In this document: positions 1 to 6,981 of the stretch, piece after piece
How positions within the stretch are numbered: position 1 is the first letter of the stretch
Layout of the letters: each line of letters starts with the position of its first letter
Source: Spirochaetaceae bacterium 4572_59
GTDB taxonomy: Bacteria > Spirochaetota > Spirochaetia > DSM-2461
Assembly (NCBI GenBank): GCA_002084805.1
Contig: NBMC01000001.1
Span: 1-64,000, forward strand
Length of the DNA stretch: 64,000 bases
Direction of reading: 5' to 3'
Notes under the pieces: generated by a model
Database searches by the model: none
What the model was told of the DNA's origin: nothing
The model's input: the letters and a program-made list of their open reading frames with translations, nothing else
Made by a program: the position numbers and the translations under genes

Positions 1-1310
1 ACTACTTTTCTATACTCATGATGCCCGGAATTCGGTTCATGATGGTAACGGATGGCATCAATCAGAGACTCTGAAAAATTCCATTTTTCAGCAATTTTTG
101 CTCCGATTTCTGCATGGTTATATCCACCTGCCAGATTTTCAAACAAACCTGCCGTAATTTCTTTTTCATGGGAGAAATCTTTAATTTTTTCAAGAAGTTC
201 AGGATGAATACTTGAAAATACAATTTTCCCCATATCGTGAAGGACTCCACCCACATAGGCATCATCTATAAAATCTTTTTTCAATCTCATATTTCTGGCC
301 AGGTTAAACGCATAAAAAGCCGTTCTGTGTGCGTGATCCCATAGTTCTTTTTTCTGTGGCAGATTCAGAATCTTCTGAGATCCATAGGAGTAAAGAAGAT
401 TTTTTAAGCCACGGAGGCCTACCATCTTTACGGCATCCGCAATATTGTCTACCCGGTTGGGGAGCATGTACTGTGCGGAATTAACAACTCTCAACAGGTC
501 TGCGGTCAATGAGGGGTCAGTACTGATTCGTCTGGCAATTTCATTAATATCTGAATCAGGATCATTCATAAGCTGCTGAATAACGGTGATATTTTCAGGA
601 AATTGAGGCAGAGCATCAATCTCATTAACAATTCTTGTAGTTAAAATATCCATTTCCTCCAGTTTAATTTCAGATATGGGGATAGTCAGGGACGCGGTAG
701 TTTCTCCTTTTTCTCCCTCAATTTCAAAGGAATCCTCATTAAGACCCATTTTTTTCAGCATCAGAATCAGGATTACAATACCAAGTCCAGCTCCTTCTGA
801 GTCGTCTAATACTTCTGAAAAAGCCTCTTCCATACTATCGAAGGCTCTGGATCGTGCGATACGATCGTAGATTCGCATCTGTTCTTTCCGGGTAATTTCA
901 ACATTGTTCCGAATGGATATACGGAAATTAGAACTGTATGTATGAAAAGAGATTTTAATATATAAGCCTTTCTGTTTCTGAAGTTCCAGGTAATGCTCAA
1001 TCCGATCCATTGTATCAGATTTGAAGTGTTTCATTCCTTCTGAATAATCTTCTTTATTATTAATGGACAAGCCTTTGTCTTCAAAGTACACACGTTTGGT
1101 ATTGGCTTTTTTAGCATTAACTGCCAGTTCTTTCAGGCAATAGGCAAGCCTGTCGATCAGAGCACCCTGTCCCAACTCTTTCAGGTATATACCCAGGATC
1201 TCTTCTACATATATTTCTGTATCGTGATTCAGTTTATAGGTCGTAATTGTAACGGGTACAGATTTCTGTATAGCTAACTTTATCTTCTCAGAGATATTAG
1301 TGGGAGGCAT
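1..1310 (-). CDS. GHKL ATPase-like / HDOD domain signalling protein (3' end outside window)
   Basis: Reading the minus strand from the ATG at 1310 gives an uninterrupted frame of about 436 residues that runs off the left edge, so the C-terminus is missing. Residues 50-215 look like a GHKL (histidine-kinase-type) ATPase fold: an N-box-like ELAVNAKKAN at 61-70 and a glycine loop GAGLG at 173-177. From about 229 there is an HDOD domain, with an ALPQFPEN opening and an LHDMGKI motif. HDOD domains occur in signalling and stress regulators; the substrate or partner is unknown. There is no receiver or transmembrane segment, so it is probably cytoplasmic. An AAGGA ribosome-binding site precedes the ATG and a consensus promoter lies 48 bases further upstream. 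Domain assignment is good; the biological role is not known. Confidence 0.8.
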   Translation of the reverse strand, partial: MPPTNISEKIKLAIQKSVPVTITTYKLNHDTEIYVEEILGIYLKELGQGALIDRLAYCLKELAVNAKKANTKRVYFEDKGLSINNKEDYSEGMKHFKSDTMDRIEHYLELQKQKGLYIKISFHTYSSNFRISIRNNVEITRKEQMRIYDRIARSRAFDSMEEAFSEVLDDSEGAGLGIVILILMLKKMGLNEDSFEIEGEKGETTASLTIPISEIKLEEMDILTTRIVNEIDALPQFPENITVIQQLMNDPDSDINEIARRISTDPSLTADLLRVVNSAQYMLPNRVDNIADAVKMVGLRGLKNLLYSYGSQKILNLPQKKELWDHAHRTAFYAFNLARNMRLKKDFIDDAYVGGVLHDMGKIVFSSIHPELLEKIKDFSHEKEITAGLFENLAGGYNHAEIGAKIAEKWNFSESLIDAIRYHHEPNSGHHEYRKV

Positions 1311-1357
1311 TGAAAATCCTTTTGTATAAAAACTTTATTATATGAATATACCATAAA

Positions 1358-1385
1358 ATTATATGGTTGTTCTCTTTATTGTCAA
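1358..1385 (-). promoter_or_regulatory. Sigma-70 promoter of the GHKL-HDOD gene
   Basis: On the minus strand TTGACA (1380-1385) and TATAAT (1358-1363) are perfect consensus hexamers separated by 16 bases. Transcription would begin near 1350, giving a leader of about 40 bases with a ribosome-binding site. Confidence 0.75.
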
Positions 1386-1453
1386 GCAAACCTTTGTTTT
1401 ATGAGTCGAAATAATGGGTCGATTGTTCTTTCTTATTACAGTACAATAAATAT

Positions 1454-2221
1454 ATGAAATTTAAATTAAATGAATTGGATAATTGGTGCCGTTCCTTTCT
1501 GGCTATAGATCAGATGAGTGAGAAAGATAGCTCATTAAACGGACTTCAAATTGGAGACCGGGATTCGGAAGTCCGTAAAGTGGCCTTTGCAGTAGATGCC
1601 TGCCTTGAAACATTTCAAAAGGCCGTAGAGGAGGGGGCCGATGTTCTTTTTGTTCATCATGGTCTCTTCTGGGGACGTCCCCAGGCTGTCACAGGGCCCT
1701 TATATAAACGCTTTGAAATATTGATTAAGAATGGACTCGCTCTCTATGCGGTACATCTGCCTTTGGATATGCATCCGGAATGGGGGAACAATGCTGTTCT
1801 TGCACAGATCCTCGGTTTGGAAAACCTTGAGGCGTTTGGAAATTATAAAGGTACTAAGATCGGCGTGAAAGGAATTTTTCCCTCTCCTGTGAAGAGAGAT
1901 GACATTGTTAAGAAACTTTTCGGTGGCTGGGAACAATCCATACAGATGCTTCCTTTTGGAAGGGATGCTGTTAGGTCAGTTGGTATTATCTCCGGTGGAG
2001 CACCAAGGGAAGTTCAGGATGCCATAGACGAAGGTTTGGATCTTTATATTACGGGTGATGCCTCACATGAGATATATCACATCTGTATTGAAGCCGGTAT
2101 CAATGTGATCTTCGGAGGTCACTATCTTACCGAGACAAGCGGTGTTCAGGCAATTCAAAAGAAAATGAATAAGGACTTATCTCTGGAGACTGTTTTTATT
2201 GATGTTCCAACAGGACTCTGA
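1454..2221 (+). CDS. Nif3-like dinuclear metal centre protein
   Basis: This 255-residue protein is a full-length member of the NIF3/YbgI family (hexameric, two metal ions per subunit; often annotated as a GTP cyclohydrolase 1 type 2 homologue, true function unsettled). The metal ligands are visible: the HH pair in FVHHGLFWG, the aspartate in HLPLDMHPEWGN, and the C-terminal His/Glu of GGHYLTETSG. The ATG has no ribosome-binding site. Instead TACAAT at 1442-1447 sits six bases before it, suggesting a leaderless transcript. The next gene, lspA, starts within or just after its stop codon, so the two are probably co-transcribed. Confidence 0.9.
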   Translation: MKFKLNELDNWCRSFLAIDQMSEKDSSLNGLQIGDRDSEVRKVAFAVDACLETFQKAVEEGADVLFVHHGLFWGRPQAVTGPLYKRFEILIKNGLALYAVHLPLDMHPEWGNNAVLAQILGLENLEAFGNYKGTKIGVKGIFPSPVKRDDIVKKLFGGWEQSIQMLPFGRDAVRSVGIISGGAPREVQDAIDEGLDLYITGDASHEIYHICIEAGINVIFGGHYLTETSGVQAIQKKMNKDLSLETVFIDVPTGL

Positions 2222-2228
2222 TAAGCTG

Positions 2229-2750
2229 ATGGACATGTCAGAATTATCATTAAAAAAACGGATGTCACCCTTGCTTCTTTCTATGCTTATCATTCTACTC
2301 GATCAGATCAGTAAAGCCCTGGTTGTTATGTATATACCTTACAGGACCGTCGGCTTCTCTCTCTGGGGAGATTTTTTCAGGTTGATTTATGTAAAAAATA
2401 CGGGAGTGGCGTTCAGCCTGGGTGACCAGTTCCTCCCTGTTGTCAGAATTGTTCTGTTTATTCTTACCCCTCTCGGGATTATGGGATACCTTGCCTATTA
2501 TCTTGTTTCCTCCAGGGAAGAGTCAAAACTGCAGAAGTTCTGTCTTGCTGGAATCGTCGGCGGTGGTCTGGGAAATCTGATAGACAGGATCTTCAGACCG
2601 GATGGTGTGGTAGACTTTCTGGATATCAGATTTTATGGATTATTCGGGATGGAACGCTTCCCGACTTTTAATATTGCCGATTCATCCATTGTGGTTTGCG
2701 GAATCCTGTTGTTTATATCCCTATGGATCAAGGAGAAAAATACAAAATGA
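2229..2750 (+). CDS. lspA: Lipoprotein signal peptidase II
   Basis: Inner-membrane aspartyl protease that removes the signal peptide from prolipoproteins after diacylglyceryl transfer. The protein has four hydrophobic segments, VKNTGVAFSLG near the first loop, and the two catalytic aspartates in NLIDRIF and FNIADSS. The frame is open further upstream, and TTG at 2199 or ATG at 2202 inside nif3 are possible. I prefer the ATG at 2229 (or 2235) because it starts just after the nif3 stop and gives the normal family length of about 174 residues. Several predicted lipoproteins in this window (54.7 kb, 63.9 kb) would be its clients. Confidence 0.95.
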   Translation: MDMSELSLKKRMSPLLLSMLIILLDQISKALVVMYIPYRTVGFSLWGDFFRLIYVKNTGVAFSLGDQFLPVVRIVLFILTPLGIMGYLAYYLVSSREESKLQKFCLAGIVGGGLGNLIDRIFRPDGVVDFLDIRFYGLFGMERFPTFNIADSSIVVCGILLFISLWIKEKNTK

Positions 2751-3025
2751 ATAAAAAATTGAATACTGTACTTTTTATGCTGGGCGGAACCCTGTTGAAT
2801 ATTTTTTTGATGCTTGCATCTTTTCTAATTCTCTTATTATTGGCAACTCGTTTATTAGCACATTTTCCTGATGTCGGTGGTACCTTGAAAATGGTGATTT
2901 TCCTTCTGGTCGTGTCAATCTCTATAATCAGCTCTTTTATGCTGTACTCAAAAATAGTCAAATGGATCAATAAAAAGTATAGCCTGGACAAGTATATGCA
3001 TCCTCTGTTCGCTAAAAAGCGATAG
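2747..3025 (+). CDS. Small two-helix membrane protein downstream of lspA
   Basis: This 92-residue protein starts at an ATG that overlaps the lspA stop codon (ATGA), the usual sign of translational coupling. It has two hydrophobic segments at about residues 8-32 and 45-66 and a basic C-terminus ending in AKKR, consistent with a small inner-membrane protein. I do not recognise a family. The close coupling to lspA suggests a related envelope role, but that is inference from position only. The gene ends only 12 bases before the convergent gene. Confidence 0.7.
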   Translation: MNKKLNTVLFMLGGTLLNIFLMLASFLILLLLATRLLAHFPDVGGTLKMVIFLLVVSISIISSFMLYSKIVKWINKKYSLDKYMHPLFAKKR

Positions 3026-3037
3026 AGTAAAAAACAA

Positions 3038-4681
3038 TCAGTATCCGTCCGATGCGGCTCTGTTCATATCCTTTTTATACAGTTCATTGTAAACAAACCC
3101 CCGGTTCCGCAGAGAGTCTTTCAGATCCTGCGGGAAGGGAATGTCTCGCCAGAAAATACCCCGGACTTCCTTCTCCAGTTTTTGCATTCCTTCACTTTCT
3201 TTGCTTATCCAGAGTATATAGTCTTCAATAAATTTTAGTCGGACGTCTCCCCGCATTTTTCGATCGGTGAAATATTGGTAATAGTGACCGGTTAAACCTT
3301 CTTCCATCCAGTAATGCTGTGCTTTTTCTTTTGCCACCTGCCAGCGAAGATCCGCTACCGCATGGAGAACAGCAACTCTCAGATTCTTCGGATAAAGAGG
3401 AATGGAAACCCGGCCGCGGCTGGTGGATCTGTTATACCGCTCGAAGGGTTCCCAGCAGATTCCGAAATCGCCATAACAGGGTATAAGGATAATATGAGGA
3501 ATAATCCTATTGGTCTTCTGTTTGAATGTTCTTTTAAACAGATTGGGGTCTGTTTTCTCAATTTCATAGAGTTCTTTGATAACATTTTCTCTTGTAGCCA
3601 TATCTTTAATATGGGAAGTAAAAAAATTTTTCATTAAAATTGGGATATGGTTTCCCTGCCTGCCTACACAGAGTTTTGCCATCTGTCTGATGCTGGAAAT
3701 TTCTTTCTGTATCACCGAGCTGTCAACTTCCATGATACTTCCCATTTTTTTGGCAGATTCTTGAAATCTGCGGAAATTCTGTTCCGCTTCGTTAAGTTGT
3801 CTGTAATGGGAATCCATTTCTTTGTGGATGTGGGAAAGCTCTCGGGCCAGGTTCATAATCTCCAGCAGGCCTTTGCTCTGGTCTTCTGAATAAAGACTCT
3901 CAAGCTCGGTGAATATGGTATTCCTGCTATGCTGGGATATCTCTGTCAGTTTACTTTTTAACAGATTTTCTCTTTGTTTACGCTTCATCTGTAAATTCTG
4001 TAGAGTTGTCAGATGGGCATCGCGGTTACCCTTGGATTTCTCCAGCTGCATCCGGACCTTCTGGTCTTGAGTTCTTCTGGTTGGTCTCGTTTCATCTGTT
4101 GCCAGAGGGGACACATAACCGCCTGCGACTTTCAGCAGCCACTCATCTACATAATGAATTGGTTCTCCCGATTTATTATCGTTTATAACGCTGCCAATCA
4201 TCTTTCTCTGTTCGGAAGAAACTATGTTGGGTAACAAAAGACCGTATCTTAGGAAAAGTCTTTTGGGTTCTGTTTCCCAATGACCTGCCTTGCCGGATAT
4301 GCGTGTATATAAATCCCAGAACTGAGTAATCAGTTTTGCTCTGTATATCTGTTTATCCCTGGGATCGCTTACCCTTAGAAACTGAGACATTATATTGTGA
4401 ATGGACTGTGAGACCTCTCCTTCTGCGGCCAGAACAGATTTATAATAGTTGGCATTGGAAAATATCGGGTTCGGATCTTGAAAATAGCTATCAGGCATTA
4501 CGAAAGATTCTCTGAGAACCTCTTCGCTTATATCCGGCTCAGTTTTTTTGGGTTTATCCTGAGAATGTTCATCAAACAGACTTTCATAATCGGGTGGACC
4601 ATCGGCATCAGCCGTTCCTATCCCTAATAGAGATGCGATTTCGGGATCTATTTCTCCGGAGAAAATATCATCACTTCCCAT
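3038..4681 (-). CDS. Large cytoplasmic protein of unknown function, probably spirochaete-specific
   Basis: The frame is open back to 4807, but that part crosses the tRNA-Ala gene and its terminator. The realistic start is the ATG at 4681 (MGSDDIFSGEIDPEIAS), which has AAGG at suitable spacing and gives 547 residues. There is no signal peptide or membrane segment. The N-terminal 60 residues are acidic; residues ~210-330 are rich in Lys, Arg, Glu and Gln and probably coiled coil; the C-terminal third is more globular and contains HYWMEEGLTGHYYQYF. That His/Glu pattern is only loosely reminiscent of metallopeptidases and I would not call it one. No family recognised. Confidence 0.7.
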   Translation of the reverse strand: MGSDDIFSGEIDPEIASLLGIGTADADGPPDYESLFDEHSQDKPKKTEPDISEEVLRESFVMPDSYFQDPNPIFSNANYYKSVLAAEGEVSQSIHNIMSQFLRVSDPRDKQIYRAKLITQFWDLYTRISGKAGHWETEPKRLFLRYGLLLPNIVSSEQRKMIGSVINDNKSGEPIHYVDEWLLKVAGGYVSPLATDETRPTRRTQDQKVRMQLEKSKGNRDAHLTTLQNLQMKRKQRENLLKSKLTEISQHSRNTIFTELESLYSEDQSKGLLEIMNLARELSHIHKEMDSHYRQLNEAEQNFRRFQESAKKMGSIMEVDSSVIQKEISSIRQMAKLCVGRQGNHIPILMKNFFTSHIKDMATRENVIKELYEIEKTDPNLFKRTFKQKTNRIIPHIILIPCYGDFGICWEPFERYNRSTSRGRVSIPLYPKNLRVAVLHAVADLRWQVAKEKAQHYWMEEGLTGHYYQYFTDRKMRGDVRLKFIEDYILWISKESEGMQKLEKEVRGIFWRDIPFPQDLKDSLRNRGFVYNELYKKDMNRAASDGY

Positions 4682-4709
4682 GCTAAATACCTTGGTGTAA
4701 AGATTTTGC

Positions 4710-4756
4710 AAAAAAAAAGAGCTGAAAACAGCCCCTGTATGGACAACTTTCAGCTC
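4710..4756 (-). terminator. Terminator of tRNA-Ala
   Basis: Inverted repeat GAGCTGAAA (4719-4727) and TTTCAGCTC (4748-4756). Read on the minus strand it is a 9-bp stem followed by a run of nine T. It lies directly downstream of the tRNA and upstream of the 4681 gene. Confidence 0.8.
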
Positions 4757-4761
4757 TATAA

Positions 4762-4835
4762 TGGAGGTGGTGGGAATCGAACCCATGGCCTCGTGAATGC
4801 CATTCACGCGCTCTAGCCAACTGAGCTACACCCCC
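4762..4835 (-). tRNA. tRNA-Ala (anticodon GGC)
   Basis: A 74-base cloverleaf on the minus strand. The acceptor stem GGGGGTG pairs with CACCTCC and includes the G3:U70 pair that is the alanine identity determinant. The anticodon stem CGTGA/TCACG carries loop ATGGCAT, anticodon GGC. The T-loop is TTCGATT. The discriminator is A and CCA is not encoded, so it must be added by CCA-transferase. Confidence 0.95.
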
Positions 4836-4848
4836 AAAATGTATGGCC

Positions 4849-4877
4849 ATCTTAATGGCATAATTAAAAGCTGTCAA
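4849..4877 (-). promoter_or_regulatory. Promoter of tRNA-Ala
   Basis: Minus strand TTGACA (4872-4877), 17-base spacer, TAAGAT (4849-4854). The start site would fall about seven bases further on, roughly 8 bases before the mature tRNA. Confidence 0.7.
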
Positions 4878-4900
4878 TACATATGCATAAATTTAATCTA

Positions 4901-4929
4901 TTGTATTATGGGTCTTCCGTCAATATAAT
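4901..4929 (+). promoter_or_regulatory. Promoter of the MoxR operon, placing the start site on the ATG
   Basis: TTGTAT (4901-4906), 17-base spacer, TATAAT (4924-4929). Exactly six bases separate the -10 box from the ATG at 4936, and there is no ribosome-binding site, so the transcript is probably leaderless. Confidence 0.7.
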
Positions 4930-4935
4930 AAAGTC

Positions 4936-5895
4936 ATGGAAAAAAAGACGGAACTCTCTGTGGATACCGTAAAAGTGGAAGAACTGCCTGAATTGCTGAT
5001 CTGTGAAATGGGTCGTGTCATAAAAGGGCAGAACCGTTTACTGAAGCTATTGATGACAGGGATTCTTTCAGACGGTCATATCCTTCTGGAGGGACTCCCT
5101 GGGACCGGAAAAACAACTATTGCACAAACTCTGTCTGCTTTGATCGATCAGGCGGATTTCAGACGGATACAGTTCACTCCCGATCTGCTTCCCTACGATA
5201 TCACCGGTGTCGATGTGTGGAATCAGGAGTCCAGTTCCTTCGAATTCCGTCCAGGCCCCGTGTTTACCCATATCCTGCTGGCCGATGAAATCAATAGAAC
5301 CACACCCAAAGTTCAGTCGGCTCTGTTGGAAGTCATGGCCGAGCAGCAAGTTTCAATCGGGAGGGAAACCTACCATCTAAAAGATTTTTTTCTGGTTCTG
5401 GCAACACAAAATCCTTTGGATCATGAAGGAACCTATCCCTTGCCTGAAGCTCAGAAAGACCGTTTTCTTATGAAGCTGATACCCGAATATCCTGATGCCG
5501 AAGCCGAGTTGGCTATACTGAAGGGTGATCCTTCCCATGCCGTGTTACCTGCCCTAAAGCCGGTTTGTTCTATTCTGGATTTTCTGGACTGTCGGATAAG
5601 GGCATCGGAAGTATATTGTGATGATACATTGATGAAAGCTGCTGTCAGAATTGTGCAGCAGACCCGTCGCCATAAGCGTCTGACGGCCGGTGTTTCTCCC
5701 AGGGGAGCTCTGATGCTGATCCGGGCCTGTCGCTCTTATGCTTTTGTGGAAAAAAGAAATTATGTAACGGATCAGGATATGATTGAGATCGCCCCCTATG
5801 TTCTGGCCCATAGGATTATTCCTGTTTCTCCTGAAACAGACTGTATGGAATTGATAGAGGAGCTGGTTCGCCGTGAACTCAAGATCCTTCACTAA
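4936..5895 (+). CDS. MoxR-family AAA+ ATPase
   Basis: Cytoplasmic AAA+ chaperone-like ATPase of 319 residues, normal for the family. Visible motifs: Walker A GLPGTGKTT (about 54-62), Walker B LLADEINR (about 114-121), sensor 1 ATQNPLDHEGTYPLPEAQ with the downstream DRF arginine, and a C-terminal lid. MoxR proteins typically act with a neighbouring DUF58/VWA protein to remodel or activate complexes. Here the next three genes are DUF58, transglutaminase and TPR proteins, the standard neighbourhood. It is the first gene of that operon and its last codons overlap the presumed true start of DUF58 at 5873. Confidence 0.92.
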   Translation: MEKKTELSVDTVKVEELPELLICEMGRVIKGQNRLLKLLMTGILSDGHILLEGLPGTGKTTIAQTLSALIDQADFRRIQFTPDLLPYDITGVDVWNQESSSFEFRPGPVFTHILLADEINRTTPKVQSALLEVMAEQQVSIGRETYHLKDFFLVLATQNPLDHEGTYPLPEAQKDRFLMKLIPEYPDAEAELAILKGDPSHAVLPALKPVCSILDFLDCRIRASEVYCDDTLMKAAVRIVQQTRRHKRLTAGVSPRGALMLIRACRSYAFVEKRNYVTDQDMIEIAPYVLAHRIIPVSPETDCMELIEELVRRELKILH

Positions 5896-5998
5896 TCTCT
5901 ATAAGGGATTCCGTATCAATTCCGGGGGATATGCTTTTTTTTTCTTTCCATTCTTTTTCTGTTTGGGGGACTGTCTTTTAAGAATCTGCCTCTCCTGA
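5873..5998 (+). other. Out-of-frame N-terminal coding segment of the DUF58 gene (frameshift at T9)
   Basis: A GTG at 5873, preceded by GAGGAG (5857-5862), opens a frame that reads through NLYKGFRINSGGYAFFF to the T9 run at 5935-5943. Beyond the run, the frame of the downstream DUF58 gene reads LSILFLFGGLSFKNLPLLT straight into MAIFNLS. Joined, the two pieces give the basic N-terminus plus first transmembrane helix expected of DUF58 proteins. One extra T in the run would restore a single frame. Whether this is mutation, sequencing error or programmed slippage cannot be told from one sequence. Confidence 0.65.
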
Positions 5999-6000
5999 CA

Positions 6001-6981
6001 ATGGCAATTTTTAATCTCTCCATTCTTTTAATTCTGGTAATACAATTGCTGGCAGATCTCTTTGTTCTCCGTAAGGAAGAGCTTTTTCCTGTTTTGCCAG
6101 AGTGGCTGAATGATACGGAGGTCCTTTCGGAATTCCTGCTGGGGTTATATCCCCGTGGGTTTTCATCAAAAACCTCTGTTCGTATGAAACTGCAATGGGA
6201 CAGCTACCGGGATGTGGTTCTTCTGGGAGGGGCCGGAGGGGCTCTGAACGGAAGGGACAGATTCCAAAGGGGGATATACAGGCTTGTCTCCAATGATTTT
6301 ATTCTACATGACAGGTTTGGACTGTTCAGGGTCGAAGTGAAAGGAGAGACTGGCCGCATACTCAAGGTTCAGCCCGGGAAGATTCCGGAAACGAATGGCC
6401 TCCGGGCAATGCGTATGTATCAGAATAGTGTAAATACCAGTCGTTCCGTACTGAAGGACAGCAGTTTTTATGAATCACGGCAGTACTATCCGGGGGATGA
6501 TCCCAGACGGATCAACTGGAAACTGAAGGCACTTCATGGAGCTCTTTTTGTAAAAGAGGGGTTCTTTGCAGCTCCCGCGGGAAAGACGGTCATTATTCTG
6601 GTGAATGGGCAGGGGGGTAGCTTCCCTGTGGATCAACTTATCCGTAAAGGCAGCATGCTTATGGAAGGCTTGGCGGAGAGAGGCTATGAAATTATCTTCT
6701 TTGCTTCAGGAATGACAGACAGCCGGACCCTGACAAGGGATGAGATTTTAATAAAACGGAAAGAACTTCTTACTATGATTCCGCCCCTCCCTCTGAAGCT
6801 TCCCCTTTCATTGAATTTCAGGGAGAGCGCCTCTCTGTACCTTTTTTCATGCGCTGATTCTCTCCCTGACGGGATGCTGACCCTGAGGGGCGGTGAAACT
6901 TCTCTGCAAAAATTCCTTATAACGGATTCTCAACCCGGAGAATCGTATCTGAAAGGTGGATGGCATGTTATTGAAGACTGA
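6001..6981 (+). CDS. DUF58 domain protein (as read from the first ATG)
   Basis: The 326-residue frame contains the DUF58 hallmark YYPGDDPRRINWKLKALHGALFV split over about residues 158-180: aspartates and the RxINW motif are intact. DUF58 proteins are membrane-anchored partners of MoxR ATPases with a VWA-like fold. Only one transmembrane helix (about 4-22) is present in this frame, whereas the family normally starts with two; the missing helix is encoded just upstream in another frame (5873-5998). It overlaps the start of the transglutaminase gene. The ATG at 6001 has no ribosome-binding site, which supports the view that the true start is further upstream. Confidence 0.85.
   Translation: MAIFNLSILLILVIQLLADLFVLRKEELFPVLPEWLNDTEVLSEFLLGLYPRGFSSKTSVRMKLQWDSYRDVVLLGGAGGALNGRDRFQRGIYRLVSNDFILHDRFGLFRVEVKGETGRILKVQPGKIPETNGLRAMRMYQNSVNTSRSVLKDSSFYESRQYYPGDDPRRINWKLKALHGALFVKEGFFAAPAGKTVIILVNGQGGSFPVDQLIRKGSMLMEGLAERGYEIIFFASGMTDSRTLTRDEILIKRKELLTMIPPLPLKLPLSLNFRESASLYLFSCADSLPDGMLTLRGGETSLQKFLITDSQPGESYLKGGWHVIED

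Noticed and set aside
4682-4877. Open frames across the tRNA-Ala gene, including an N-terminal extension of the 4681 gene and a 64-residue ORF
   Set aside because: They translate the tRNA, its terminator and its promoter; the cloverleaf and G3:U70 pair are unambiguous.
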